A DNA stretch of 64,000 nt from Lepidostoma basale (lineage: Eukaryota; Arthropoda; Insecta; Trichoptera; Lepidostomatidae), in NCBI GenBank assembly GCA_022606425.2, contig JAHDVF020000047.1:372001-436000 (forward strand). The letters run 5' to 3'. The notes below the pieces were generated by a model. The model was not told the DNA's origin. It did not search any database and saw only the letters and a program-made list of their open reading frames with translations. The position numbers and the translations under genes were made by a program. Within the stretch, counting starts at the first letter, position 1. Each line of letters begins with the position of its first letter. This document shows positions 10,669-21,354 of the stretch, one piece after another.

Positions 10669-11150
10669 TTGTTGTTGTATACAACACGTACATTAAAAAA
10701 AAAATACACAGACATGCTTCGGACAACCAGTCCTTCTCCAGTGATACATATTATAAAGATACATTTTAAAAATATTATAAAATTGTTTACATGATCTGAC
10801 AGATGTTATGAAGATTTATTTTGGAACGTTTATGCATTTGTTATAACAAATATTATGATTCAATTTAAAATTTAAAAAAGATAAATAAAGCACGGCGAAT
10901 ATAGAAGATATTATGAAATTGCTTACAAATATCAAAATATCAGTTTTGACAGATGTTATAAAAACTGATCATATTTGTATACAATTTTATAATATTTTAA
11001 ATATCTATGTAATATCACTCATAGGTTGTCCGAAAAATGTGTTATATTTAATTTTAATTTGTTCAAAAATTTAGTGTCTTACACAAGGGATATAAAAAAG
11101 AAAAAGAAAAATATAAACCTTCTACAACATAAAGTATGGCGAACATAGAA
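10669..11150. mobile_element. Foldback FB2 copy, both arms
   Basis: The left arm (10670-10800) has gacatgcttcggacaacc and ccttctccagtgata; the right arm (10960-11145) has a decayed inverted copy (atatcactcatagg, gttgtccgaaaaatgtg) and ends in aagtatggcgaacatagaag. The middle holds tctgacagatgttatg and its inverse, seen in all FB2 copies. Confidence 0.75.
10705..10746 (-). ncRNA. Hammerhead-like core, mutated, FB2 type
   Basis: Minus strand: TATCA, CTGGAGA (the core base A6 changed to G), A, GGAC, loop, GTCC, GAA, GCATGT, C, TGTGTA. Stem II is intact. The core change and the altered palindrome suggest an inactive copy. Confidence 0.45.
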
Positions 11151-11278
11151 GAAAATAATAAACACTGATAAAGGAAAATTCCGCTTGTAGCAGCATGTGG
11201 CGGTGGTCAAGGGAACGTTTCCACTCCTAGCGTCATCTGAATTTAGATGCAGCCCTTCATTGATGAGAAAATATAAGG

Positions 11279-11632
11279 ACCCCACTTTGCCCGAGGCTCT
11301 ATCCGACTGAATTCTTTCTAGGTATGCTAAGCTACCAATCATTGGGGAGAAGGAGGAATATCCACTTGGGTGTTCACGTTTCTCAGATGATTGGCGGCCG
11401 TATACATAATTCGGATGTCCTGAGTGATGTAGGTCTATTTGTCTCTGATTCAAATACAGCACAGGTTGTTTTATTTACCACGCTGCAGAACCAATCTGCC
11501 AATGGTTATGCCTGCGGGTAGAGTAATCTTATTGCTTCGGGTTGCCTCGGATGTTGAGTTGCCTCTGGGATTCAATATCAATGTTATGATTCTTTCTTAT
11601 TCTTACTCTTTTTATTTATTTTTCTTTTATAA
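11279..11632 (+). mobile_element. LINE B (Jockey-like) 3' end, subfamily 2
   Basis: The frame reads LGMLSYQSLGRRRNIHLGVH, GGRIHNSDVLSDVGLFVSD, then, after a frameshift, YLPRCRTNLPMVMPAGRVIL. This matches the LINE B copy at 163-962 closely. It is 5'-truncated and ends near an AAT-repeat stretch at 11630-11646. Confidence 0.8.
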
Positions 11633-11645
11633 ATAATAATAATAA

Positions 11646-11790
11646 TACGCTAATAATTAAATAAAACGATGTTTTTTAACTACTTCCACTTTTGTCTTTA
11701 TTTAGATAGCGACCGGTTTCGCCAGGCTCGCTGGCATCGACAGACTGGTAACACTATTGTAAACTTAGTCCTTTATATACATACAGATCA
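11646..11790. repeat. Foldback FB5, single arm
   Basis: Carries aactacttccacttttgtc, tagatagcgaccggtttcgc and ggctcgctggcatcgacag, the FB5 arm whose two-armed form is at 50309-50528. On the minus strand this is the hammerhead-like order CTGTCGA, T, GCCAG, loop, CTGGC, GAA, ACCGGT, C. Confidence 0.65.
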
Positions 11791-11860
11791 GGGGTGGTAA
11801 ACATGATTCTATACAAAAATAATCTTCAAATATTTATGTAAAAATTTTTTGAATTTAACT

Positions 11861-12013
11861 ATTGGTATTACAGGTATTCTTGGAGGTTCGTATTTAATAC
11901 AATGGGTTTTAATTTTTATTATCTCTTACGTATTCATATATAATGTAAGAGATAATAAAAATTAAAACCCATTGTATTAAATACGAACCTCCAAGAATAC
12001 CTGTAATACCAAT
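11861..12013. repeat. Perfect 69-bp inverted repeat with 15-nt loop
   Basis: 11861-11929 (attggtattacaggtattct to tctcttac) is the exact reverse complement of 11945-12013, 69 of 69 bases by eye. The loop is 15 nt. Such perfection next to decayed repeats means recent origin or homogenisation. A transcript across it would form a long duplex. Confidence 0.9.
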
Positions 12014-12174
12014 AGATATATTTTTTCGATAAACTATATACTAAATGATATTTGACATTAAGTTATAATTTTTAATCTACGCCGCGCTACAACGTAAGCG
12101 ATTTGCGCCATCTACAGTAAACAACTAAAATTTGTTCTCAGAATGTCAATTATTCATGAACTTGTTTTTAACGG

Positions 12175-12300
12175 TCACCCACCAAATCCCATTGTGAATC
12201 TTAACCATCTAATCGAACACACACAATTTTTCATCAAAATCCCTCAGCCGTTTAGAAGGAGTTCAACTACATACGCCCGCACAGAAGAATTATATATATA
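12175..12300 (-). repeat. Dispersed arthropod repeat (AAACGGCTG motif)
   Basis: On the minus strand it reads ccttctaaacggctgaggg, attttgatgaaaaattgtg, gtgttcgattag. The same block recurs at 61195-61345 (+). From memory this block is widespread in insect genomes as part of non-autonomous DNA elements, perhaps Helitron-like; that assignment is uncertain because no Helitron terminus is visible. Confidence 0.4.
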
Positions 12301-12629
12301 TATAAAGATAATTCGAATATGAGTTATACAAATAACATTTTCTTCTATATTCACCTTCACGTTGTGTTGTGGATTCATATTTGAAAAAAATATTACTACA
12401 CTTATTTAAATATTTTTTCTTCTTCTAATAACAGTTTTTGCAGTCTGCCATTATAAAGTTAGCCATCTGTGATAAATATTTAAATGACCTTTCTCACATA
12501 GTGTACTGAAAAGTTTATCAGTGAGAAAACTTGTGTTTAAAAACTTTAAAAGTGTGTAAAAGTGTTTTTTTGTTTTGTTACGCCAAAGACTTATAACTTC
12601 TTACGTGCACACTTACGACTATTTCCATA

Positions 12630-12800
12630 TTATATATCTTCTTCTTTTTCTTCTTTATCTAGGACTATGTCTTGTTGTTTCTCGGAGCCTAATCTCGGGG
12701 TACAGATATCCAACTGTCTCGCCATCTTTTCGGTGGTCTTTCCTTAGATCGATTGCCTGTTGGTAATTTATTTGTCGTTTTACTTTTCACCATTTCAGAA
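12630..12800 (-). mobile_element. LINE E C-terminal fragment
   Basis: The minus strand reads LPTGNRSKERPPKRWRDSW followed by ISVPRD and a stop. The PPKRWRDSW motif is a common end of arthropod LINE C-termini and corresponds to the less-preserved end of the copy at 2187-2552. A GAAGAA-rich tail lies at about 12635-12660. Confidence 0.6.
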
Positions 12801-13182
12801 CAGGCTCTCTCTAGTCTTTTAATTTATTTATTGGTTTCAATAATATGATCCTTGCTGGTGGTTATTTCAAGAATAGTAGTTATTACAAAATTTTCTTTCA
12901 CTATTATGCATTTCGTTTGATGTCTACAGAGCTTACTAATTCAAGCTTTGGGGTCCATGGGTTATTTATGCATGTTCCAACATTCGTATTACAGCTGAGA
13001 AAACCGTGGAACATTTAGTGTACGACTGTGGGGTGAATAAAATATGTTAAAAAATGTTTATTGATCACTATCCACAGTTGACCATCGACCTATATTTAAA
13101 TATCTGCCTCTGGTGTGCGGATCATTGTTCGCTGAGGACTCGGTGAGGGTTGGAATAGCTGGTCTTGGACGCTTTGTTTTTC

Positions 13183-13622
13183 AAATCAAATCAAATTAAA
13201 TCAGTTTATACACATACAACATAATACCAGGAACGCATTAGTAATGGTTCGACATTAGCAAGACAAGATACTTTCTAAAGTCAAGAGTATTTGTCCCCTG
13301 AACGTACTTTCACTAATATGAAAGACTTCGATCTCCGAGGAGACAGCGTTCAGAAGACTAATTGCTCTTCCCACCGGTGTCACTAGAGGCAGATTGGTTC
13401 TGGCGGCCTGTAGGTAAATTAATCTGCGTTGTCGCTGTCGGAGATATCTATCGGAGACAAAAATACCAACATCCTCAAGTACGGCCGAGTTCTCGAAGTA
13501 TCCCCTAGTTAATCTAAAAAATGGGTTATTAGATGTCCACCTCTTCGAAGCTGTAGATAATTGGTTTCGAACATTCCCAAAAAAAATGCCGTGGAATAGA
13601 GCCACGGATAACTACCATACTC
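13183..13622 (-). mobile_element. LINE B (Jockey-like) 3' end
   Basis: The minus-strand frame 13605-13255 reads NPFFRLTRGYFENSAVLEDV, GIFVSDRYLRQRQRRLIYL and ARTNLPLVTPVGRAISLLNA, ending shortly before the 3' untranslated region and the CAAAT-repeat tail at 13183-13200. Palm absent. Confidence 0.85.
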
Positions 13623-13634
13623 CCTTATGTAGAG

Positions 13635-13720
13635 ATACCTTTGTATCCATGAGGTAGCTCCGGCGGGAGCGAAACCAATTGGTTCGATAAAACAAATAAA
13701 GTGTTGAAGAGCATTCTACT
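13635..13720 (+). repeat. Foldback FB6 arm with hammerhead-like order
   Basis: Reads atgaggt, A, GCTC (13657-13660), loop, GAGC (13667-13670), GAA, then the palindrome ACCAATTGGT (13674-13683) and T. The core is degenerate (CTGANGA is not intact). Its partner arm is absent. Confidence 0.5.
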
Positions 13721-13869
13721 CCATTAAATGTTATAACAATGGTAATACAAATGAAAATATTTTAAATAGGATAAATTGAACAAAACATTAAGTAGTGAGA
13801 AGCAAACTAATCATAGATAACGAATGGTGCCGAAATTGCAATTTATCTTGGAGCTCGAGCGTAAAACAA

Positions 13870-14110
13870 AATGTGACAAAGCGAAGCTTTTCATAAAGCT
13901 CTTCTCCGCTAATTGTTTGACGATACCAACACTCGATTTGTAAATCTCATTCTCAGCCAGTCGAGTGGTCTGGCACTTTATTAAAAGCCGCTAAGGGTGG
14001 GGGGGCGATCACCCCGTACGGGATTCCCGCCAGTATCACCGCGACGCTCGTAGAGGAAGGACGCCACGACGCCACCCCTTATTCCGCCGCGAAATCGTAA
14101 CGAACGAAAT
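13870..14110. other. GC- and CpG-rich island, no frame
   Basis: Within the least repetitive part of the window. Blocks such as agggtgggggggcgatcacc, cgtacgggattcccgcc and cgcgacgctcg are single-copy here. It lies 1.9 kb upstream of the candidate signal-peptide exon, so a promoter or untranslated exon is possible but not shown. Confidence 0.35.
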
Positions 14111-15130
14111 TTTACACGTTAATTTATTCGGAAAATTTTTAGTAGTTTATTCATTTGAAATGTAAATCTAAGAATTTAACTATGTCAGCCTAATATCACG
14201 CATACAATTTCATTACATTCAGTTATATTATTTTTCTGAATTATATTACAAATTTACTAATAAAAATGAATTCAATAAAAAGTAAACAAATATTGCAGAA
14301 ACTTTCAAAATTTATAATTTATACTTTATAAATAATTTTAAGACTTGTAAATAAATTAATTCATAAAAAATACAATAATTAATTTTGTTTTCGTAAGTTT
14401 TCCGGTATATAATTTACCCGTCGTTCAACAAAATGTATATTTAAACAATATTTCATTTAATTTTTATGCTTAAAATACTAAAATATGAATAAAGTATTGA
14501 TTAAGATATGCTAAAATAAGAACAACAATCAACGAAGATATTTTAACTTTCTAAAATAAACTTTCTGCTTGAATTAACGGAAAAGCTTATTTTATTATAG
14601 AATAATATCCCACGTAATACAAATTAAACCGTAAAGATTTTTTTAAAACAGAGTTTCGTAAAATTAAAAATAGGATTTCGGGAATCTGACTTTAGTACCA
14701 CGGAAGCTTTCATGAAGATTTTCAGTGAAGACATTTTCCGACACTGGCATTAAGCATTCCTTAAATTTTCTCTTGAGTAAACAGTTGAAATTTCTTGAAT
14801 ATATAATTTTTTATTTTTGTACAAATAATGTTTTGTGAAGTTTTCGTCATTGCAAAAATATTGTTTTTAGCAGTTACTTGATTTATTGTAGTAATTATTT
14901 GAATTTTTTTTTCCATACTTGTATGCGAAAAAATAATTTTATTAACTTTTATTTGAAAGGATACGGTAGTCTCTTTTACCCAATATATTGATTATAATTT
15001 ACAAAATAATAACAAAAGCGAAAATTGTAAATAAGCACGAAAAACTATTAAAAAAAAACTATTGTTTTGGCGGAAACACTTTGATATTTCTATATTATTA
15101 AATTATTAACTGTTTAATTCTATATACTAA
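14111..15130. other. No gene or repeat seen
   Basis: Very AT-rich single-copy-looking sequence with stops in all frames. Confidence 0.5.
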
Positions 15131-15395
15131 TGACGACCTTTGTGGCCGAGTGGTAAGTGCATTGACTGCTACCCCGAAGGTTCCGGGTTCGATTCCCGGC
15201 GAGGGCAGTGTGATTGTCACACAGTCTTTTTTCGTGTAGAATTCACGTGACAATAAAATGGCGATAGATTAGCTATCTATCACATGTCACGAGAATCACT
15301 ATGATAGCTATAATAATACCCTTTACATCGATTTGGCTCATGCTGTCATGATATAAAGATCGATTCAATAAAATAATAATAATAATAATAATATT
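15131..15395 (+). mobile_element. tRNA-derived SINE copy 1
   Basis: The head has an A-box-like tggccgagtggtaagtgc (about 15143-15160) and a B-box gggttcgattccc (15185-15197), then cggcgagggca. The body has gtgtgattgtcaca, gaattcacgtgacaataaaa and atggcgatagattagctatc. It ends in AAT repeats at 15370-15392. The head does not fold as a complete cloverleaf, so it is a SINE and not a tRNA gene. Other copies: 36946, 56707, 63905. Confidence 0.85.
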
Positions 15396-15970
15396 TAAAC
15401 TTAATTTAGATTATGGTATATTTAAATTTTTTAGTGGTTTGTTGTTACTTGTAAAATTAAGCTATGTGAAGCAATAAAATGTTTCAATCAAGGATATAAT
15501 TCACTTAATAGAAAATGTTTAAGAATTAATTTTAAAAATGAATATTTTTGACCTATTTTTTTAATCCAATTAAAATAAAGGTTGATTTTGAGATACAACA
15601 TAAGTTTTACGTAGTTAAAACAAAATATAACGTAAACAAAACTAATGCAGAAGTATCGAAATCGTGAATACACTAAAAAATGTATTACAAATAGTTTTTA
15701 TTTGTTATTAAACTTATTGATAGTTTTACAAAGTAATCATTAGTTTCTTTTATAATGTACGTGGCCAATAAGGAAGCTCGAAAACTTTTTTCAGTATAAT
15801 AAGTCCGTTAAACATTTGAATACTATATTATTTGATAGAAAATATTCCAAAACTCTCTCCATTGGAGTTGTTGGGCTGAAATAGTGTGATGATATGGGCA
15901 AAGTTTAAGAATACATTCCAAGAGTTGGAGCTTTCTTCGCGTGTGTTGAATTTGCATACATAGACGCATA

Positions 15971-16046
15971 ATGTGGGGGACTTTGGGAAAACTTTTTTGT
16001 TTCTTGATGTTGGCGGCCACTTCCAGAGGGTTCGTGGAGACCGGAG
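15971..16046 (+). CDS. Candidate first coding exon with signal peptide
   Basis: ATG at 15971 (A at -3, in-frame TGA upstream at 15947) opens 25 codons plus one base, reading MWGTLGKLFCFLMLAATS and then RGFVETG, before an exact donor G|GTAAGT at 16046/16047. The peptide has a basic-polar start, an LFCFLML hydrophobic core and a small-residue A-T-S end, as in secretory signal peptides. The intron phase (1) is usual for exons that carry signal peptides of extracellular-domain proteins. The surroundings are nearly free of transposons. No second exon is recognised in the window, so the product cannot be named. A chance ATG with a donor remains possible. Confidence 0.5.
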
Positions 16047-17664
16047 GTAAGTCCAGTTAATTATTCGTGCATTAAGTAGCATAAAAGTGATGTTTTGACG
16101 CATTGAAAAAAAGTCACATTTTTAACCCTTCAACTGCCGGGTGGTATTAGTAGGACTGATTTCGGAGTCGTAAATTTTTTTCGATAATTAAACTTTACGG
16201 ATTTTTTTTTACTATATGTTCAAATGAGGCGTATAGAAACAAAGACGGAAATGTTCAGAGAAATACGAAAATGAGTTAAATATTCAGTTTGATAGTGAAA
16301 ATTTATTACAATCTAAGTGTTAATTTGATTTGAAACAAATCCGCCATTAAAACATACATTTTCGACTTGAAAATCAGATTTAAATCAAACCCGGAAGTGT
16401 TAACAACATTTCAGAACAATAGCGGCAGTTACTAAATGAACCAATCAGAATGCGAGAAATGGCATTTTTCAAGATGGCGTCCCATACAAATATCGTTCGT
16501 ATGAAAAGGTGTTAATAACAAACAAGGCAATGTCATGCTGCATTCAAAGCAAAACCGGCAGTGTCAGAAAATTTGTAACAAAAACGGCAATGTCAATTAT
16601 AAAATAGCAGATATCTTAGTAAAAAAACTAAGGGTATAAATAAAATTTACTCAAATTATAGCTGCACGCCATGTTTTAATATTTAAAAATTGTTGCATCG
16701 TATAAACTTAAACAGGTTAAAATTAAAACATTTTCCATTGTTCACCAACAATTTGATGATGCTGACTTTGCCGTTTTTGTTTTATATTCCACAAATCAAA
16801 AATAAACTGGTATAAACTAAAAAAAAATTCACTATTACAATAGTAAGTTATAATGCGTGGCGGTAAAAACTATTTACTTTAAAATTTCAACGGATAAATA
16901 TTTAAAACGTAATATGAAATAACCTGCAACCGCAAAATGTAACAAACGTGTATTAGAAACACATGTCGACTGTCATGCGTATGTTTCAGATAAATCTCTG
17001 TGAAATCGATTATATCAATAAAATATAATATCTTTATACTTATTCATTATCCCAATATGTTGCATGTTTAAAATTATGTTTAAAATTATGTTGCATGTTT
17101 AAAATTATTCGAAATATTACTCGAAATATTTTAAAAACATACCTAAACTTGAGCGAGATAATTCGCTAATTTTGTATGGCTGGCACAGGCACGGAGATTG
17201 AGAGCGAGTATTCTCGCTAAAGACACCTATCGGTTAAATGGAACAGTACAATAAATACAGTTTTGTAACTTACGCTAGCGGGTTGGTTGTAATGAACTTT
17301 TCAAATAAAGAAAACTATTTGAAAAGGTCAAATAATTTTCTTTATTTGACGTAGCTTATGACACATTTTAAAAAAAATTCAATGAAGTTGCCAATGAAAA
17401 TAGCGGACAATGTCAGGATCAAGGAAAAAGCGCGTTTGCCAAGGAAATTGAATATTATTTGAAGACTGTACGTCTCGATCATAGCACCTTTGGTGGTCAG
17501 TCAATATGAAACAATATCCAAACTTGACAAAGTTTGCAAGCATTTTTGAATATTAATAAACTGGTTTTGTAGACTTGTACCCATGGGTTTGCAATTAATA
17601 AACCACTTCAAATTATCGATTTTTCATTCGTTTGGCACGTATTTTATTATTCATTAAGTATTAA
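16047..17664. other. Single-copy-looking AT-rich stretch; possible intron start
   Basis: No recognisable gene or repeat. Short echoes of cggcaatgtcaa / ccggcagtgtcag occur at 16540-16600. A short hairpin (tcaaataaagaaaa with ttttctttatttga) lies at about 17302-17350. If the exon at 15971 is real this is the beginning of its first intron. Confidence 0.4.
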
Positions 17665-18045
17665 CTAACTAAGAGAGGATGGACCGCCATACCGTCCTGT
17701 CCTGAGATACTTCTCCAGCTTCCTCCACATTCATACATCGTAACATGCATTCTCGTCGATTTTTCCGACTTCAAATGTGGCCGCTTTTCAGTATTTGATT
17801 AATTAGGTCATGTTATGCTTTCCTTGGTCTTCCACGGCATCTCTTTCCATTAACACTGCTTATATACAGAATTTTAACCATTCTTCTCTCGTCCATTCGT
17901 TCCACATATCCAAACCATATCAGGGATCGTTTTTTTAAATTTTACTTATGATGCAATCATCTGCCTCACATTTTTTCATTATTTCGTCGTTCGGTATTCT
18001 ATCACATATTGTTTTTCTGCACATTCTCTCAGTGATCATATATCA
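17665..18045 (-). mobile_element. LINE A 3' end
   Basis: Plus strand begins aactaactaag (inverted TTAG tail), then ggaccgccataccg. The minus strand keeps pieces of RSRKNRRECMLRCMNVEEAG, WFGYVERMDERRMVKIL and MCRKTICDRIPND with frameshifts. TSSVSGKRS-type subfamily. Confidence 0.75.
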
Positions 18046-18234
18046 TCCTATCTAATTTAATAATACTCTCTATCATGCATTGCATTAATTGAGTCAAAAT
18101 TAGATTTTTTTAAACTATCCGGTATCCGGCCAGATATTAACTTACTATCCGATATCCAGCGTGATTGTAAAATAAGGTGAGATAGGCTGAATACCGGATA
18201 GTTACCGGATATCCGTTTCATCTCTAATTGTATC

Positions 18235-18545
18235 TTAAAAATTCTTAAATACTCCATTGTTTTGGCCGAAACACTATAATACTTCAACATTATTACTGAT
18301 AAACACTGTTATAATATCACAATTTCTTTTTATTCACTGAATGTGTCGCGACAGCTATTTCGCCAACAGTTTATTGTAACACCTGATGATGCCAACATCG
18401 GTTGAGAAAACAGCTGTCGCGACACTCTCAGTGAATAAAAATAAATTGTATTATAATATTGTAATAGTGTTATAAATTTAACAGTTAAATTTCTTAGATA
18501 ATCCATTGTTTTGGCGGAAACACTTTGATATTTTAACATTTTTCA
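18235..18545. mobile_element. Foldback FB1 copy, both arms
   Basis: Left arm ccattgttttggccgaaac (18253-18271) to gtcgcgacagctatttcgcc; right arm inverted, ending in ccattgttttggcggaaac. The centre reads agtttattgtaacacctg. Arms are about 130 bp and diverged. The right arm keeps CTGATGA, T, then gccaacatcggttg. Confidence 0.8.
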
Positions 18546-18770
18546 GAGTTAAATAAAAAAAACTGTTTTGATATCAAAAATTGAGTTAATTTTTCTATAA
18601 AATCGTCGCGACAGCTGTTTCGGTAACCCATGTAATAAAAAACATTTTGTTGCACCAGTTTATTGTAACACCTGACGCTGGTAACATCGGTTACCGAAAC
18701 AGCTGTCGCTACGATTTTATAAAAAATAAACTCAATTTTTGATATTAAAACAGTGTTTTTAATTTATCTT
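18546..18770. mobile_element. Foldback FB1b, both arms
   Basis: Left arm aactgttttgatatcaaaaa to gtcgcgacagctgtttcgg; right arm the inverse, ending in gatattaaaacagtgtttt. The arm outside the core differs completely from FB1, while the core (ACAGCTGT palindrome, ATCG loop) is shared, so the core is exchanged between, or selected across, families. Confidence 0.75.
18671..18712 (+). ncRNA. Hammerhead-like core, FB1b type
   Basis: CTGACGC at 18672-18678 (last core base changed from A), extra T, GGTAAC (18680-18685), loop ATCG, GTTACC (18690-18695), GAA, palindrome ACAGCTGT (18699-18706), C. Stem II is a perfect 6-bp helix with different bases from FB1 (GTCAAC/GTTGAC), a compensatory change. Confidence 0.55.
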
Positions 18771-18774
18771 CTTC

Positions 18775-19065
18775 TTCTTTTTCTTTTTGTCTTGTCACAC
18801 CTCCGTGGTGCATAGGGCCTCAAGAAATCTTCTCCACCCGACTCTATCGCATGCCTGATGCCTAACATCATCCCAAGTGAGGCTTGCTGCCTTAACCTCG
18901 TCCTGAAGGGTTCTTCTCCAGGTGGCTCTAGGTCTGCCTCGCTTTCTCTTTCCCCCCATAGGGGACCAGTCTAGTGCGCCCTAAGCGATGCAGGCTGGGT
19001 TCCGTCTCAGAGTGTGACCGATCAATTGGCTTTTCGCCCGCCATAGTCCAGAGAACGGCATTTAA
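18775..19065 (-). mobile_element. LINE D 3' end
   Basis: The minus strand encodes AVLWTMAGEKPID, then WSPMGGKRKRGRPRATWRR and ASLGMMLGIRHAIESGG-like pieces in shifted frames, matching the copy at 31383-31800. The 3' end is at the left (cacctccgtggtgcataggg) followed by a TTC/TTTTT tail on the plus strand. Confidence 0.75.
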
Positions 19066-19259
19066 TATAAATATTAATATAATTAACAGTGAATAAAAAT
19101 TCTCATATATAAATTGAATGAGGTGGAAAAGGGAAACCGAAGACCACATCTTCAGGGTGGATACGTAAGCCGCAAGCACTCTGCACCGCGGGGACGATCC
19201 GATAAACAATTAAATAAAGATGGTGCTAGCGAAGAGCACGCCTCTGCTGGGTACTATTA

Positions 19260-19975
19260 ATTCGGGGTGAGAGTTCGGAGGGGTAGGGGCGCCGCCCAAT
19301 CGTATTCAATTAAAGCTAATAATAATAAGTAGCACTTGTGTGGAAAGGAACCTACTAATTAATATGGAAATGAAACAACTCTAAGTCTTGGGGGTGGGTA
19401 ATCCGCTTAAAAGTTACACTTTCTCTCGCGTTAGGGATGCTGTGACAGCGGCGCAGCAAGGGCGAGCGGGACCCCGAATGATCGCGTTTCCGGGTGACGT
19501 AAAAACAGACAAAATAAATATTGGATATCTAAAGTTTTTAATGAAAGTTCATACTTTAATATATTCTTCTATTTCTTCTTTTGGTGCCGTGCCAGGTCCC
19601 TCCAACGTTGGCGATCACTACTGCAAATATATTCACCATAGTGATTCCTGGGAAAAGGTGACCAGAGTGGTTTCCCGTTGCCTTCTCTGGTGGATTTTTC
19701 TGTCGGGGTTACCTTCCCTTAGCTGGTTGGATCTGGTTTGGAGGCGCCAGAAACTCGCCTTTCATCCCCTCGTTATCTGCTGTGATCACACGGTTATGAG
19801 CGTGATCCCATTGCCCGGGGTTCGCGACAGGGACGCTAACGAGTTGGACTAGTCAGTAGTGTTACTGGTGGAATGCAACTGGGCGTTTCGCAGCATTTTA
19901 TAGAATCACACCCTCCAGCAAGATGTGACTCGCCGCGACCCTACTGACAATTCGAACCCCCTTTAATATATTAAG
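19260..19975. other. GC-rich segment; small RTE-like piece inside, rest unknown
   Basis: A 154-codon frame (19388-19852, +) is open but has no recognisable domain and begins in sequence without a convincing start context. Part of it (19565-19640) is the antisense of the RTE-like LINE C end: gtgccaggtccctccaacg and ttggcgatcactactgc match inverted 56215-56270. That argues against a real gene. The remainder, to tctactgacaattcg-like 19960, is unassigned. Confidence 0.4.
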
Positions 19976-19980
19976 TAAAT

Positions 19981-20195
19981 AATTAATACGAATGAAAACG
20001 TCAGTTTTCTAGAAGTTTTATTACATTTTATGGGAATGACATGTTTCGCTCTTCATTTGATAATGCCTTAGAAGGGCCAAACATGTCATTCCAGCTATAA
20101 AATATAATAAAACTTCTAAAAAAATGATGTTTTCATTCGAATTAATTATTTAATATGGAGTTTTACATCATTGTTCAAGAAACAATAAATATATT
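19981..20195. mobile_element. Foldback FB3 copy d
   Basis: Arms aatacgaatgaaaacgtcag...gacatgtttcgc and ccaaacatgtcattcc...gttttcattcgaatt around tttgataatgcc. The right flank (ggagttttacatcattgttc) matches flanks of copies a, f and g. Confidence 0.8.
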
Positions 20196-20394
20196 AAGAA
20201 AAGTTTTTTTAAAACGTTTTTAAATATTAAATCGAATCGAATCAAATCATATCGATTCGGATCGGATTGAATTGAATTCAATCACATTAAGAAAATTTGT
20301 AATTTAAGGACATTTAAGACAGGCTAAATTTGATAATAATGTCATTCACATAAAAAATAATAAAACTTCTAGATAATTGACGTTTCATAATTGC

Positions 20395-20725
20395 GTAGAT
20401 TTTCACAGTTGGCAGCAATATGTTTTGTGTGATTTTGGGTAACAACGTGTGATTTCTCCTTCTCGATCGACGTTTCGAAAATCGTGGCAGTCTCCATCTT
20501 CAGGGTAATGTGGTGGTGGTAATAAGTGTATTTATTTTGTGATGGTAGTAAGTGTATATATTTATTGTATCAGGGTAATGTGGTGGTGGTAATAAGTGTA
20601 TACTTATTACCACCACCACATTACCATGAAAATGGAGACTGCAACGATCTCCGAAACGTCGGTCCAGAAGGAGAATGATTTTACCCAAAATCATACAAAC
20701 CAAAACGGACGTTTTCATTCGTATT
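20395..20725. mobile_element. Foldback FB8
   Basis: Left arm gatcgacgtttcgaaaatcg, ggcagtctccatcttcaggg, aatgtggtggtggtaataag; right arm begins ttattaccaccaccacatta and continues with aatggagactgcaacg and ctccgaaacgtcgg. The left arm holds an internal duplication of gtaatgtggtggtggtaata. In the right arm GGAG/CTCC would form stem II and TACC/GGT stem I of the shared core. Confidence 0.7.
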
Positions 20726-20754
20726 AAGATATTTAAGACTTTACAAACATATTC

Positions 20755-20995
20755 ATAATTTATGAGCAGAATGATTGTTCTTCCCACCGGCATCAGCAGA
20801 GGCAGATTAATTCTTGCGGCTAGCATATACAATGTGGTACTGGCGGAGGTATCTGTCCGGAACAAAAAGACCTACGCTTTCCAACGTGTCTGAGGTCTCA
20901 AGAGAACCCCTTATTTATCTAAAGAAATGATTTATGATAAACCCATCTATTCAAAGCTACAGAGATTTTGTCCCCTACATTAAGAAATAGCATTA
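20755..20995 (-). mobile_element. LINE B (Jockey-like) internal fragment
   Basis: Minus-strand frame pieces read VGLFVPDRYLRQYHIVYASR-like, ARINLPLLMPVGRTIILLI and, further upstream, the FFRxIRG and LxMLG region in shifted frames. Both ends are missing, including the TGATT tail. Confidence 0.6.
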
Positions 20996-21277
20996 TTAAT
21001 TATTCGTGTTATTATTGGACAATGCTAACATCGAGGTTCTGAGTGAATACTTTTATTAAGGACACAAAATACAGCCGGGGCGAGATAACCAGAGAGCACA
21101 CCTGAATAGAAAAGTCTGATGAAGCTGGGTAGCGTTCGATAATCTTGACCTCATTTTGAAGAATCCCAAAATACCCATCAACTTGAAAAGGAGAGTATTC
21201 TACGCCTGTGTTCTGCCAGTGTTCATTTGGTTACAATATCACAAGTGTAATACTAACATAAAAAAATTAAAACTAAA

Positions 21278-21319
21278 TATCAGACATGTTTCGGACAACC
21301 CAGTCCTTCCTCAGTGATA
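21278..21319 (-). ncRNA. Hammerhead-like ribozyme core, best copy
   Basis: Minus strand from 21319: TATCA, CTGAGGA, extra A, GGAC, six-base loop, GTCC, GAA, ACATGT, C, TGATA. Stem I (TATCA/TGATA) is 5 of 5, stem II (GGAC/GTCC) 4 of 4, the core CUGANGA and GAA are intact, cleavage-site base is C after U, and ACATGT is self-complementary, so stem III would form between two molecules. The only departure from the standard core is the extra A before stem II. Confidence 0.65.
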
Positions 21320-21354
21320 TTATAAAGACATTTAAAATATTATAAAATTGTTAA

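Noticed and set aside
15131..15205. Functional tRNA genes at the SINE heads
   Set aside because: A and B boxes are present but the stems do not form a cloverleaf, and each head is followed by the same SINE body.
19388..19852. 154-codon open frame as a gene
   Set aside because: Part of it is antisense RTE-like LINE sequence, there is no domain, and it does not have a convincing start.
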